64,000 nt of DNA, taken from the NCBI GenBank assembly GCA_026390795.1, contig JAPLFG010000003.1, forward strand, positions 2,294,001 to 2,358,000, written 5' to 3'. The notes beneath the pieces were generated by a model, which was not told the DNA's origin, searched no databases, and worked only from the letters and a program-made list of their open reading frames with translations. Made by a program: the position numbers and the translations under genes. Within the stretch, counting starts at the first letter, position 1. Every line of letters starts with the position of its first letter. The stretch comes from Ignavibacteriales bacterium. Its GTDB lineage: Bacteria; Bacteroidota; Ignavibacteria; Ignavibacteriales; Melioribacteraceae. Positions 27,695 through 37,634 of the stretch are shown one piece after another.

Positions 27695-28426
27695 TTAAAC
27701 AATTTGTCCAAAATTGTCTTCAAACCACTGCAGTTCTTTTAACGGTTGAGGCGAAATAGCGAAACAGTAAAGAGGGTAAAACATTGTAATCATCTCGATC
27801 ATTTCCACTATAATTCTGCTTGAATAAAGCACCTTTGAAGATGGAATCTTCACTTTTTGTAGAAGTATCATCTCATGCTTTTCAAACAAGTCGAAATGTT
27901 TTTTCGCATCAAACTTTGAAACAGCTTTTACAGTTTCCATTTTCTTGAAATAGTGGAATGAAAATTTATTATTGAGATTATACTTTTCAAATAGATTTAG
28001 AATTTCATTCTTATGCTTAGAAAGATTTTGCCTGAAAAAAAGATTTTCGCCTTTTGATTGATTGATGAACAATCCCATCTGCGACTCACCGGCTTCAAAG
28101 TAAAGAAAAAATTCGCTGTCTAATTTGAATCTTCCGAAATGAATTAAAAAATAATTGCGGTATGGTTCACCTTTTGCAAAGCGCATATCTTTATTCATGC
28201 GCATTAATGTTTCATTAAACTTAGGTTCTGTGCGGATTGCCGGATTGAGGCGGTTTAAAAAAGGGGCAAGATCAACTACGAACGCTTTTGCCGGTTCAAC
28301 TAAATATTTTTGATATTGTTCTTTATGCTTATGAAACCATTCTACAGAATTGTTTTTCTGGAGACCATTCAAAAATTTAAAAAGTTCCTTATCGAATCCG
28401 TTGAACGAACCGGCATCTTGATTCAA
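27695..28426 (-). CDS. DUF2461 family protein
   Basis: It matches the DUF2461 (TIGR02453) pattern: FNGFDKELFKFLNGLQKNNS then EWFHKHKEQY at the N-terminus, AIRTEPKFNETLMRMNKDMR in the middle and YRNYFLIHFGRF. No activity is established for the family. I choose TTG at 28426: GGAG stands seven bases before it and it overlaps the stop of the upstream gene in a TTGA arrangement. An earlier TTG at 28456 would add ten residues and a 34-base overlap and has no ribosome site. It is probably co-translated with the outer-membrane protein. Confidence 0.82.
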   Translation of the reverse strand: MNQDAGSFNGFDKELFKFLNGLQKNNSVEWFHKHKEQYQKYLVEPAKAFVVDLAPFLNRLNPAIRTEPKFNETLMRMNKDMRFAKGEPYRNYFLIHFGRFKLDSEFFLYFEAGESQMGLFINQSKGENLFFRQNLSKHKNEILNLFEKYNLNNKFSFHYFKKMETVKAVSKFDAKKHFDLFEKHEMILLQKVKIPSSKVLYSSRIIVEMIEMITMFYPLYCFAISPQPLKELQWFEDNFGQIV

Positions 28427-29064
28427 TACATCACTCCGAGTGTAAGCATTAGACAAAACTGGCCGAAACTTTTATGATTACTGTTTGTCATTATTTCAAT
28501 ACCGTCACCCAGTATTTGGTTATAATAATAACGAACATTTAGAGCAATTAGATTTTTCTTACTTACACCCATATCAGCTCCGAGACCAATATATCCACCT
28601 GCCGCGTAATGGACTTTTGCGTCTCCAAAGGCGCTGAAAAATTCCTTCTCGTACGGAGTTGTTAAAATAATACTCGGACCAATGCCGAATGAAAGATATG
28701 GACGCAGATTCTCAGTGAGCGATTCTGAAAATATTCGATACTGAATTCCAAAGTTTAATGGAAAAAGAAAAGCTCTGTTAACTTTATCCGGTGTAAATGA
28801 ATTGCCATAATAATCAATGTACGTAACTTCCCGGTCGTCCTTAGTTTCGGAAATTGAAAAATCGACAAAGCCGGTAATATTTCGAGAAAAAGACTTTTTA
28901 TAAAAAGTTCCGAGCCCAAAACCGCCTTCGCCAAAGATTATATCGGCACCTAACATATTGCCGGGAAAAACCTCATGGGCTTTATCGGGTGCTAGCTCGC
29001 CGATTTTTTGCGCACTCATAAAGCCGATTGGGGTTAGTAATAGAAAAAACAAAAATGCTTTCAT
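28423..29064 (-). CDS. Outer-membrane beta-barrel protein
   Basis: A signal peptide (MKAFLFFLLLTPIGFMSAQ) is followed by about 190 residues of alternating hydrophobic/polar strands with many aromatic residues, for example FGIQYRIFSES, LSFGIGPSIILTT and AAGGYIGLGADMG. It ends in a strand finishing with MLTLGVMY, as in small eight-stranded barrels. No enzymatic motif is visible. It starts a two-gene unit with the DUF2461 gene, overlapping it by four bases. Confidence 0.75.
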   Translation of the reverse strand: MKAFLFFLLLTPIGFMSAQKIGELAPDKAHEVFPGNMLGADIIFGEGGFGLGTFYKKSFSRNITGFVDFSISETKDDREVTYIDYYGNSFTPDKVNRAFLFPLNFGIQYRIFSESLTENLRPYLSFGIGPSIILTTPYEKEFFSAFGDAKVHYAAGGYIGLGADMGVSKKNLIALNVRYYYNQILGDGIEIMTNSNHKSFGQFCLMLTLGVMY

Positions 29065-29197
29065 CTTATGTTTCCTTTTGCTATGCTTCTTTCTAAAGAT
29101 ATGGATTCTATGATAAAAATCAACGGGTAAAATTAATTCTCATCTAGAAAACTATTTTTATTACTTATAACAACTCAAAACCAATATAGGTTCTATT

Positions 29198-29695
29198 ATG
29201 CCGCTTAATTTGGAATTAAAAGTACAGATAGATTCACACGCAAAGCTTATTTCATTATTGAAAAAACAAAATGCAGAATATAAAGGTGTTCTTGTACAGA
29301 AAGATATCTATTTTAAGGTGAAAAAAGGATTGCTCAAATTGCGTTTAGAGAACGGTACTTATACGATGATAAAATATTTACGTGAAGAAAAAGGAAAACG
29401 ATGGAGTAATTATGAACTTCTTAAATTGGAAGGGAAGAATCCGGAAAAATATTTACGAGATTTTTTAAATGTTGAAACCGTTGTGGAAAAGAAAAGAAAA
29501 TTCTATTTATACAACAATACAAGAATTCATCTTGATGTTGTAAAAGGATTGGGAAAATTTTTAGAATTGGAAACGTTACTGGTAGGAGATAAACGCGATG
29601 CTCAAATAAGATTCAATGATATTGTTGAATTATTAGGATTAGATTTAACTAAACAGATTCGTTCGTCATATAAAATTCTATTGCAGCATAAATGA
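29198..29695 (+). CDS. CYTH-domain protein (adenylate cyclase IV/thiamine-triphosphatase-like)
   Basis: This is a single CYTH domain of 165 residues: N-terminal LNLELKVQI (the ExExK strand in a shortened form, ELK), then the tunnel strands KVKKGLLKLRLEN, YTMIKYLREEK, RKFYLYNNTRIHLDVVKGLG and FLELETLL. The basic and acidic residues needed to bind a triphosphate in the tunnel are mostly present. Possible reactions include cAMP formation or triphosphate hydrolysis; the sequence does not decide. Its stop overlaps the next start by four bases, coupling it to the AddB-like nuclease gene. Confidence 0.8.
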   Translation: MPLNLELKVQIDSHAKLISLLKKQNAEYKGVLVQKDIYFKVKKGLLKLRLENGTYTMIKYLREEKGKRWSNYELLKLEGKNPEKYLRDFLNVETVVEKKRKFYLYNNTRIHLDVVKGLGKFLELETLLVGDKRDAQIRFNDIVELLGLDLTKQIRSSYKILLQHK

Positions 29696-32600
29696 TATTA
29701 ACCAAAGAAAATATTGCATCGGTTGATGTTGATTCATTCATCAATCAGAAAATCGAATCGAATAAAATCGATGAACTTCTTTTGATTGTTCCAACTAACC
29801 GGAAAGCACGTAATCTTAAAAAAGAAATAATTTCCAAAATTCCTTTGCGCGCTGCCTCTGGTTTGAATATTGAAACTCTCGGGACACTTTCGACAAAAAT
29901 TTTACAACAGATCAAGCCATTTAAACAACTGAGTGAAGCTGCTGCAACTGTTTTTATTAAGCAAAGCGCACAAGAAATAGAAATGCGCTATTTGTCTTTA
30001 TACAAAGATGAAATTCCATTTGGCACTTTGGATAGAATTAAAAACGTAATCTCTGAATACAAAAAACATGGCATTACGCCGGATCTACTTCGTAACGAAG
30101 CGGCAAATTTGAAAAGTTCGGAAAAATTAAAGGCGTTAGATATTGCTGATATCTATGAAATTTTCATTAAAAAATGTTTTGCTCTTAACGCATACGAACT
30201 CGGCGACATTTATTCACAACTTAACTCGTTCACGTTAAAAGAATTTGTAGCAATATTTCACAAACTCTTTGAAGATGTAAATCTTATAATTCTTGACGGA
30301 TTTAGTGAATTTTCCAATCCGGAAATTGAAATTCTTTCAAAGCTTTCAAGTGTGGGAAACACAAAGCTATTTCTACGTTTTGATTACGCAACCAACAATA
30401 AATCAATTTTTTCTCATTTAGATAAATGTTATGACCGTCTGATCGATTTGGGTTTCATAAAAATTGAAGATGTTGAAAAGACAACCGGTTTTAGAAATAC
30501 GTTGCAGGAGAATCTATTCAAAAATAAGAGACCGTCGGCAAAGATTGATGAAACTGGACGCATCACAAAAATAGCTGCACACAACCGCGATAATGAAGTG
30601 GAACTCATTGCTAAAGAAATTAAAAAATTGATAATAGAACACAATGTAGAACCTCATAATATCTGCGTTGCGTTTAATCTCATCCAGGAGTATTCATCAA
30701 TTGTAAAAGATGCATTTTCTAAGTATGGAATTCCGGTTAACCTTACCGACCGGACTCCTCTTGATAACTCTAATCCTATTACGGCAGTTGTGAATTACTT
30801 AGAGATTGTTGAAAATGATTTTTATTTCAAAAACATTTTCCGCGCATTAAGCAGCAGATTTATCGAAATCGCTGAAGTGGATAATTCAAATCTATACCGG
30901 ATTTCATCCGAGTTAAAAATTGTTGCCGGTAAGGAAAACTGGATCAATATTTTGAACGATTGTATCTCGAATCTCAAGCATACAGGCGATGAATTTGATG
31001 AAGTTACAACAAAACGAACATCTTACACAAAAGCCCTTAATGATATTAGAAGTATTTCGGAATTATTAAAACCATTCGAAGAAAAACTTACGATCTCAGA
31101 ATTTCAAGAGCGACTGAATGACTTCATAGTGGAATCAAAACTCCCGCTAAAACTTTTAGGAACGGAAATTGACGAGGAGAAAAATATACGGGCTTTTACA
31201 GATTTTATAGAAACCACTTCAGAAGTATTCGGCTTATTGAAAAAAGAATATACCGACGGCAAAAAATTCACGATTGATTTCTTTATGAATCAGATAAGGA
31301 CAGCCTGCAATTGGGCGAGGTTCAATGTAAAAGAAAAATCTAATTACGGAGTTCAGGTAACAACGCTTGAGGAAATTAGGGGATTAAAATTTGATTATCT
31401 ATTTTTAGGCGGATTATGTGACGGCGATTTTCCAACCAGATATCAGCCGGAAATCTTTAATTCCGGTTCATTTAAAAAGCAGTCACAGACTCATCAAATT
31501 GAAGAACATTACCGGTTCTACCAATCGTTGTGCGGATGGAATAAAAAATTATTTTTTTCTTATTCGGCAACCGACGGCAAACGCGAAACAATAGTTTCGA
31601 CATTTTTAAAAGAATTTGAGGAATTATTTTCAATCTCTTCTAAAGATGAAGCCGGTAATGAAAACACACTCTTTTCTGAAGAAGAGTTACAGATATTTAT
31701 AGGCAAAAATGGAATTGAAGCCGCAAAAAATATATTGAAAAATGGAAACGGTGCAGAGTTGGAAAGAATTTCTAAATCGCTCGAAATTGAAAATATTAGG
31801 AACAAGGATCCTTTTGCAAGCTCTAATTACACGGGTGACCTTTTAACTGGTGAATCTGAACCTGAATTATTTGCCGAGTTAACGGAGCGGTTAAAAGCGT
31901 TTTCATCAAAACAATATTCAATCTCGCAACTTGAAACTTATGCCAAGTGTCCTTTCAAATTTTTTGTGGAGCGCGTGCTCGGCATTAAAACCGTTGATGA
32001 ACCGACAGAAGATATTGAAGCAATTGAAATGGGACGGATACTTCACTCAATATTTTATGAATTTTACTCAACGTTGCGGGATAAAGGAATAATACTTCCG
32101 GGCTGTTCAGATAAAGATTATCAATCAGCTCAAAAATTAATTTTTCAAATTGCGGAGAAGCAGTTACAAACAACGGCATTCAAATCGCCTCTTACTTTTT
32201 ACGAACGGGAAAAAATTCTTGGAATTAATGGAAACGAATTAGAATCAGTATTAAACCGGTTTCTGGAAACCGAGAGAAAAGGCGACAGCGAATTTCTCCC
32301 AAAATATTTTGAAGTAAGTTTCGGGCGATTGCGTTCGGATGAAGCCGATCAAATTCTAAGTGATACCGATCCAATTCAAATTGATGGAATAAAACTACGC
32401 GGTAAAATAGACCGGATAGAAGTGAACGAAAAAATTAGTTCTTTTAATATTGTTGATTACAAATTGAGCGGTACAAAACCATCCTTTTCAGATCTCAAAA
32501 ATGGAATTTCGCTGCAACTTCCGGTTTACCTTTTTGCGGCAAGCGAATTGTTAGCAAAAAAAATGAATAAAGAATATTCTCCGAATGAGATATTTATCTA

Positions 32601-32844
32601 TTCATTAAAATATGCAATTGACGAATTCGGTAAGAAAGTTGTGAAATCGAAAGGTGGAAAGGATGATGAGATTCAATCGGTGGAACAACTTGTCCAAAAA
32701 TCAATTTCTCATGTGAAAAATTACATAGAATTAATCTCCAAAGGAAAATTTAATCTCTCGCAGATAGAAGATAGAGAAAATAAAGTGTGTCGTTTTTGTG
32801 AGTTTAGAACAGTTTGCAGAATTGATAATGTGATCAATAATTAA
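29692..32844 (+). CDS. AddB-like PD-(D/E)XK nuclease with iron-sulfur staple
   Basis: The 1050 residues resemble AddB, the non-translocating subunit of AddAB-type recombination nucleases. The N-terminal half is UvrD-like but has no Walker A motif (the first strand reads LLLIVPTNRKARNL). The C-terminal nuclease has EMGRILHSIFYEFY, D907, and D922-x-K924 in VDYK. The four cysteines C753, C1033, C1036 and C1042 (AKCPFKFF and VCRFCEFRTVCR) match the AddB [4Fe-4S] staple. It would process double-strand breaks with AddA. No addA gene is next to it: GreA follows after a terminator. It starts inside the CYTH gene stop. Confidence 0.85.
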   Translation: MILTKENIASVDVDSFINQKIESNKIDELLLIVPTNRKARNLKKEIISKIPLRAASGLNIETLGTLSTKILQQIKPFKQLSEAAATVFIKQSAQEIEMRYLSLYKDEIPFGTLDRIKNVISEYKKHGITPDLLRNEAANLKSSEKLKALDIADIYEIFIKKCFALNAYELGDIYSQLNSFTLKEFVAIFHKLFEDVNLIILDGFSEFSNPEIEILSKLSSVGNTKLFLRFDYATNNKSIFSHLDKCYDRLIDLGFIKIEDVEKTTGFRNTLQENLFKNKRPSAKIDETGRITKIAAHNRDNEVELIAKEIKKLIIEHNVEPHNICVAFNLIQEYSSIVKDAFSKYGIPVNLTDRTPLDNSNPITAVVNYLEIVENDFYFKNIFRALSSRFIEIAEVDNSNLYRISSELKIVAGKENWINILNDCISNLKHTGDEFDEVTTKRTSYTKALNDIRSISELLKPFEEKLTISEFQERLNDFIVESKLPLKLLGTEIDEEKNIRAFTDFIETTSEVFGLLKKEYTDGKKFTIDFFMNQIRTACNWARFNVKEKSNYGVQVTTLEEIRGLKFDYLFLGGLCDGDFPTRYQPEIFNSGSFKKQSQTHQIEEHYRFYQSLCGWNKKLFFSYSATDGKRETIVSTFLKEFEELFSISSKDEAGNENTLFSEEELQIFIGKNGIEAAKNILKNGNGAELERISKSLEIENIRNKDPFASSNYTGDLLTGESEPELFAELTERLKAFSSKQYSISQLETYAKCPFKFFVERVLGIKTVDEPTEDIEAIEMGRILHSIFYEFYSTLRDKGIILPGCSDKDYQSAQKLIFQIAEKQLQTTAFKSPLTFYEREKILGINGNELESVLNRFLETERKGDSEFLPKYFEVSFGRLRSDEADQILSDTDPIQIDGIKLRGKIDRIEVNEKISSFNIVDYKLSGTKPSFSDLKNGISLQLPVYLFAASELLAKKMNKEYSPNEIFIYSLKYAIDEFGKKVVKSKGGKDDEIQSVEQLVQKSISHVKNYIELISKGKFNLSQIEDRENKVCRFCEFRTVCRIDNVINN

Positions 32845-32887
32845 CTTAACAAGTTGAATTCTTGAGTAGAATTTTTTAAGTTTTGAG

Positions 32888-32920
32888 TGCCACTGCGGAA
32901 AAGCAGTGGCAATTTTTTTT
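32888..32920 (+). terminator. Rho-independent terminator before greA
   Basis: TGCCACTGC (32888-32896) pairs with GCAGTGGCA (32903-32911), followed by eight or more T. It separates the nuclease gene from greA. Confidence 0.9.
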
Positions 32921-32948
32921 ATCTAAGCATTAATTAGGAGTTTTTGAA

Positions 32949-33419
32949 GTGACAAATTTTGTTTACCTGAGCAAAGAAAGAATTAGAGAGCTCGAAAAAG
33001 AATTGGCGGATATGAAAACCAAGGGACGCAAATCCATGGCGGAAAGAATTGCAGAAGCTCGTTCTCATGGCGATCTTTCCGAAAATGCAGAATATGATGC
33101 CGCTAAGGAAGAACAAGGTCTTCTTGAGTTAAGAATCAGTAAAATGGAAGACCTCCTTTCAAGAGCATCTGTGATAGATATTACCAATATGCCTAAAGAT
33201 CAGGCGCATATTCTTTCCACACTTACAGTTAAGAATTTGAACAACTCAAAAACTTATAAATATACTTTAGTTTCCCCCGAAGAAGCGGATATTGATCAAG
33301 GGAAAATATCTATTACTTCTCCGGTGGGACAGTCATTAATGGGTACAAAAGTAAAACAAGTGGTTCAAGCAAAAGTACCGGCAGGGCTAATCAAATTTGA
33401 AGTGCTCGGTATCGAATAG
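32949..33419 (+). CDS. greA: Transcription elongation factor GreA
   Basis: GreA enters the RNA polymerase secondary channel and stimulates cleavage of backtracked RNA. The N-terminal coiled coil (about 8-75) has the acidic tip in SHGDLSENAEYDAAKEEQ, and the C-terminal FKBP-like domain ends with GTKVKQVVQAKVPAGLIKF. The length of 156 residues is standard. The start is GTG at 32949, with AGGAG eight bases upstream. It is flanked by terminators on both sides, so it is a single-gene unit. Confidence 0.93.
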   Translation: MTNFVYLSKERIRELEKELADMKTKGRKSMAERIAEARSHGDLSENAEYDAAKEEQGLLELRISKMEDLLSRASVIDITNMPKDQAHILSTLTVKNLNNSKTYKYTLVSPEEADIDQGKISITSPVGQSLMGTKVKQVVQAKVPAGLIKFEVLGIE

Positions 33420-33452
33420 ATCTGGTTTCAAAATTGATTTCTGAAATTTACG

Positions 33453-33479
33453 GAAAGTCTCTTTTGAGACTTTCTTTTT
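33453..33479 (+). terminator. Rho-independent terminator after greA
   Basis: GAAAGTCTC (33453-33461) pairs with GAGACTTTC (33466-33474) around TTTT, followed by TTTTTA. Confidence 0.88.
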
Positions 33480-33485
33480 ATACTA

Positions 33486-33587
33486 GTCTGTCACTCTGAT
33501 TTTGGCTTATCTGGAGAAGAGTCTCAACTAATTATCTAAGTAGAGATTCTTCGTTTCAGTTCTGTCTTCAATCAGAATGACTACTAC
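33486..33587. repeat. Imperfect palindromic intergenic repeat (MITE/REP-like)
   Basis: The left arm GTCACTCTGAT (33490-33500) with GAAGAGTCTC further in is mirrored by GAGATTCTTCG and ATCAGAATGAC (33571-33581). The pattern resembles the common intergenic palindrome of TCATTCTGA / GAAGAATCTC / TCAGAATGA blocks seen in many bacterial genomes. The arms have diverged, and it sits directly upstream of tilS. Only one copy was noticed in this window. Confidence 0.6.
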
Positions 33588-33599
33588 AGGTATTGTTGA

Positions 33600-34961
33600 A
33601 TGAAAAAAACGGAACAAAAAGTTCTAAAATTTATTGAACAGTTTAAGCTGATTCATGAAGGTGATAAAATTTTAGTCGCTTTCAGCGGCGGACCCGATTC
33701 TGTTTTTGCTCTTAATTTCTTAAACAAGTTCAGGAAGAAATATAAGATTGAATTGCTCGCACTTCATTTCAACCATGGTTTACGCGGTAATGAATCCGAT
33801 GAAGATGCGAATTTCGCAAAAGAATTTTGTACCCGGTTGAATATCGAATTTATATCGCAGAAATTGAACGTAAAAGAATTTGCTAAAAAGAATAAGTTTT
33901 CAATTGAAGAAGCAGCTCGTCTGATGCGTTATAAAAATTTAGAAAGTATAGCCAAAAAAATGAACTGTACAAAAATTGTAACTGCTCATAATCTCAGCGA
34001 TAATACTGAAACAATTTTGATGAATCTTTTCAACGGAACCGGACTCTCGGGATTAAAGGGAATTCCGATTCAAAGGAAAAATATTGTACGGCCGTTAATC
34101 TGTTTGAGCAAACAAGAAATTCTTGAATATCTAAAAAAAGAAAAAATAAATTACCGTGTTGATTCATCAAATCTCCTTGATGATTTCAGAAGGAATTATA
34201 TCCGTAACCAAATAATTCCATTGATTAAAATCAGACTTAATCCTCAAATTGATGAAGCGTTATTCCGGTCGTCTCAAAATTTAGTTAACTCGCTTCAGCT
34301 AAATGAAACTATCGTTGCAAACCTTATTGCTAGGTTTGTAGTCCGCAAGCTAAACGCGGTCGATATCAAAATTAAGTTGAAAGATATATTTAATGGTTCA
34401 ATACCGGGAGAGGTATTGAGAGCTTTATTAAAAGAACATTTTGAATACGCGCTCGAATTTGATGATTATCAAAAAATTAATTCTCTCTTGCCAAAACAGA
34501 AAGGAAAGCAAGTCCAGTTATCATCAAATCTTATCGCACTGCGTGAAAGTGATAGCATTAGAATCCAAAGGAAGCAAAAAACATCTTACGGAAAAGTCGA
34601 AATTGGAATTGGATCCAAAATTCTTTTCGGTTCAAGAGAGGTAGGTGTTGAACTCGCCGATAAAGAGAAGGTCAAATTTAGAACTGATATGAAAACAGAA
34701 TTTATCTCGGCAGATAATCTAAATGAAAAGTTTATTTTAAGAGGTTGGAAATCCGGAGATAAATTTAAACCGATTGGAATGACTCACTTTAAAAAAGTAT
34801 CGGATTTTTTAACCGACATAAAAATTCCTTCTTCATTGCGGAAAGATCAACTTGTTTTGTTAAATAGGAACCAAATTGTATGGGTTGTTGGTTTAAGGAT
34901 TGACGACCGTTATAAACTGAATTCAAAAACAAAAAAAGTATATAAACTATGGGTGAAATAA
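33600..34961 (+). CDS. tilS: tRNA(Ile)-lysidine synthase
   Basis: TilS converts C34 of tRNA-Ile2 (CAU) to lysidine so that it reads AUA. The N-terminal PP-loop ATPase has SGGPDS at 29-34, LHFNHGLRG, and the AARLMRYKNLE and TAHNLSDNTETILMNLFNGTG segments. The C-terminal substrate domain includes LRGWKSGDKFKPIGMTHFKKVSDFL as two adjoining motifs. The length of 453 residues is normal. The ATG at 33600 has only a weak ribosome site. The gene overlaps hpt by 13 bases, as in the widespread tilS-hpt-ftsH arrangement. Confidence 0.94.
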   Translation: MKKTEQKVLKFIEQFKLIHEGDKILVAFSGGPDSVFALNFLNKFRKKYKIELLALHFNHGLRGNESDEDANFAKEFCTRLNIEFISQKLNVKEFAKKNKFSIEEAARLMRYKNLESIAKKMNCTKIVTAHNLSDNTETILMNLFNGTGLSGLKGIPIQRKNIVRPLICLSKQEILEYLKKEKINYRVDSSNLLDDFRRNYIRNQIIPLIKIRLNPQIDEALFRSSQNLVNSLQLNETIVANLIARFVVRKLNAVDIKIKLKDIFNGSIPGEVLRALLKEHFEYALEFDDYQKINSLLPKQKGKQVQLSSNLIALRESDSIRIQRKQKTSYGKVEIGIGSKILFGSREVGVELADKEKVKFRTDMKTEFISADNLNEKFILRGWKSGDKFKPIGMTHFKKVSDFLTDIKIPSSLRKDQLVLLNRNQIVWVVGLRIDDRYKLNSKTKKVYKLWVK

Positions 34962-35509
34962 TAAACAGTAAAAACGAGATTTGGGTAGGAACTGAAAAAT
35001 TTGTTCCATATTTGACCGAAGAAGTGATTCAAAAAAGAATTGCCGAACTCGGCAAGCAGCTATCCGAAGAGTATAAAACTAAGCTTCCTATTTTTATTGG
35101 CGTATTGAACGGCTCATTTATGTTCATGTCGGATTTACTGAAGAATATAACAATCAACTGCGAAATGGATTTTTTCAAACTCTCAAGTTATGGCGATGAA
35201 AAAATTTCTTCCGGTAAAGTAAAGCTTGTTAAAGATTTAAATGCCGACATAAATGATCGGCATCTAGTTATAGTTGAAGATATTATTGATACCGGGTTAT
35301 CGATCAATTATATCGAGAAGATGATTAAAGAACATAACCCGGCAAGTTTGAAGGTTGCCTCTCTTTTGGTGAAGCCGGAGAGTTTAAAATATGATGTCGG
35401 AATTGATTATATTGGCTTCAAAATTCCAAATAAATTTGTGATTGGATACGGTCTCGACTATGCGCAAAAATATCGAAATCTTAGCTCAATCTATGTTTTA
35501 AGCGAATAA
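34949..35509 (+). CDS. hpt: Hypoxanthine phosphoribosyltransferase
   Basis: This purine salvage enzyme makes IMP (and GMP) from hypoxanthine (or guanine) and PRPP. It has the PRPP-binding motif VEDIIDTGLS at 109-118, the N-terminal FIGVLNGSFMF loop, DFFKLSSYGDEKISSG flexible-loop segment, and the base-recognition part KFVIGYGLDYAQKYRNL near the end. The 186-residue length is normal. It starts inside the end of tilS and is followed 17 bases later by ftsH. Confidence 0.94.
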   Translation: MGEIINSKNEIWVGTEKFVPYLTEEVIQKRIAELGKQLSEEYKTKLPIFIGVLNGSFMFMSDLLKNITINCEMDFFKLSSYGDEKISSGKVKLVKDLNADINDRHLVIVEDIIDTGLSINYIEKMIKEHNPASLKVASLLVKPESLKYDVGIDYIGFKIPNKFVIGYGLDYAQKYRNLSSIYVLSE

Positions 35510-35525
35510 CGGAGAAAGAATTTAA

Positions 35526-37634
35526 ATGCGAGATAACATGAATAAATTGTTCATGGCTGAAGAAAACAATAAACCAGATCAAACTAATAAGAAAAAAGGT
35601 CCAGGTATTCCCCAGAAACCCGACGGAGATTTTGATTGGGGAAAAATTATTAAAACTGTTTTCAGTTGGGGTGCGGTTATAGTTGCCGCTGTAATTGTTA
35701 TGCAAGTTATGAGGGCGGGATCTGCCACCGGATCAGTTGAAGTTACATACGATGTATATAAAGATTTTTTGCTGAACGGTAAAATCAAAGATGCAAAAAT
35801 CATTAAAACCGATGCCAGCGATTACCGTTTTGAAGGAACTCTTACCGAACCGCAAAAAAAAATGATTAATGGTAATTATGTTAATGTTACGGTTTTTACC
35901 GTAGTAATTGATCAAACTGACCTTGCAGAGCAGAAAAAAGTTTGGGATGAAAAAAATATAAAATACACTTATGTAAAAGAATCTAACGAATGGATGACGG
36001 TTCTTCTTGGGTTCCTTCCTTGGTTATTAATAATTGCTGTGTGGATCTTTATTTTCAGAAGAATGCAAGGCGGCGGTGCAGGCGGTGGCGGAACACGCGG
36101 CATTTTTAACTTTGGAAAGAGTAAAGCAAAATTAATATCGGAATCTGCAATTAAAGTAACATTTAAAGATGTTGCCGGTGCCGATGAAGCAAAGCAGGAA
36201 CTTGAAGAGATCATTGAATTTTTAAAAGAGCCCGGTAAATTTCAAAGACTCGGCGGAAAAATTCCCCGCGGCGTTTTATTATTGGGACCTCCTGGAACTG
36301 GTAAAACTTTGTTGGCACGTGCTGTTGCCGGAGAAGCTGGAGTTCCATTCTTTTCCATAAGTGGTGCCGATTTCGTTGAAATGTTTGTTGGTGTTGGCGC
36401 CAGTCGTGTCAGAGATCTATTTGAGCAGGGAAAGAAAAGCGCACCATGTATAATTTTTATTGATGAGATTGATGCAGTGGGGCGACATCGCGGTGCCGGT
36501 TTAGGCGGCGGGCATGATGAGCGTGAACAAACATTGAATCAACTGCTCGTTGAAATGGATGGATTTGAACAAAACAGCGGTGTAATAATTATTGCAGCAA
36601 CGAACAGACCTGACGTTCTTGATCCTGCATTGTTACGTCCGGGACGTTTTGACCGCCAGGTTGTTGTTGACCGCCCGGATGTTAAAGGCAGGGAAGGAAT
36701 TTTTAAAGTTCATACAAGAAAAATTCCTTTGGGTGTAGATGTTGACCTAGAAGTATTAGCAAAAGGCACACCGGGACTTGCCGGTGCGGATATTGCGAAC
36801 CTTGTTAATGAAGCAGCATTACTTGCCGCACGCAAAAATAAAAAAGATGTTTCGATGGAAGATTTTGAGGAAGCCAAAGACAAAGTAATGATGGGAATGG
36901 AGAGAAAAAGTTTAATTATTACAGAAGAAGAGAAAAAAATTACGGCTTATCATGAGATCGGTCATGTGCTTGTTGCGAAAATGATTCCTGAAGCTGATCC
37001 TGTTCACAAAGTTACAATTATTCCTCGCGGCAGAGCTCTTGGTGTTACAACTTATTTGCCGGTAGATGAAAAACATACCTACTCTAAAAATTATCTTGAA
37101 GCAATGATTACTTATGCACTTGGCGGACGAGCTGCCGAAAAATTGGTGTTCAACCGTTTTACAACCGGTGCCGGAAACGATATCGAGAAATCAACCAGTA
37201 TTGCGCGTAAGATGGTTTGTGAATGGGGAATGAGTGAAAAGCTTGGACCTATAGCTTACGGTCAAAAAGATCAGGAGATTTTCTTAGGTCGGGAAATTAC
37301 AAAACATAAAGATTTTAGTGAGCAGACTGCGCAGGATATAGATACAGAATTAAAAAGAATTATTATGAGTGGTATGGATCGTGCGGAAAAAATTCTTTCG
37401 GAAAATATTGAGGTGCTTCATAAGTTGTCTAAAGAATTATTAGAACGTGAAATTCTTGACGGCGATGAGATAGATAAAATTATGCGCGGAGAAGTGCTTC
37501 CTCCAATCAAACGTAACGGTACCGATGCCAATAAAGCATCGGAAAATGTTTTGCCGGATCACGTTCAGCAGCTGTTAGAAGAAAAAAAGAAAAGAGAACC
37601 TGTTAAGACTTCTGATAAAAATGACAGCAACTGA
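35526..37634 (+). CDS. ftsH: ATP-dependent zinc metalloprotease FtsH
   Basis: This membrane-bound AAA+ protease degrades misfolded membrane proteins and selected regulators. Two transmembrane segments (about 38-62 and 153-173) flank a periplasmic domain. Walker A is GPPGTGKT at 254-261, the Walker B region is IIFIDEID, the second region of homology is [17 protein letters not shown], and the zinc site is HEIGH at 476-480. A Gly-rich linker ([11 protein letters not shown]) follows the second helix. GGAGA precedes the ATG at 35526. It overlaps the next gene by 14 bases, so the tilS-hpt-ftsH-dolichol-kinase-like genes form one tightly packed operon. Confidence 0.95.
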   Translation: MRDNMNKLFMAEENNKPDQTNKKKGPGIPQKPDGDFDWGKIIKTVFSWGAVIVAAVIVMQVMRAGSATGSVEVTYDVYKDFLLNGKIKDAKIIKTDASDYRFEGTLTEPQKKMINGNYVNVTVFTVVIDQTDLAEQKKVWDEKNIKYTYVKESNEWMTVLLGFLPWLLIIAVWIFIFRRMQGGGAGGGGTRGIFNFGKSKAKLISESAIKVTFKDVAGADEAKQELEEIIEFLKEPGKFQRLGGKIPRGVLLLGPPGTGKTLLARAVAGEAGVPFFSISGADFVEMFVGVGASRVRDLFEQGKKSAPCIIFIDEIDAVGRHRGAGLGGGHDEREQTLNQLLVEMDGFEQNSGVIIIAATNRPDVLDPALLRPGRFDRQVVVDRPDVKGREGIFKVHTRKIPLGVDVDLEVLAKGTPGLAGADIANLVNEAALLAARKNKKDVSMEDFEEAKDKVMMGMERKSLIITEEEKKITAYHEIGHVLVAKMIPEADPVHKVTIIPRGRALGVTTYLPVDEKHTYSKNYLEAMITYALGGRAAEKLVFNRFTTGAGNDIEKSTSIARKMVCEWGMSEKLGPIAYGQKDQEIFLGREITKHKDFSEQTAQDIDTELKRIIMSGMDRAEKILSENIEVLHKLSKELLEREILDGDEIDKIMRGEVLPPIKRNGTDANKASENVLPDHVQQLLEEKKKREPVKTSDKNDSN

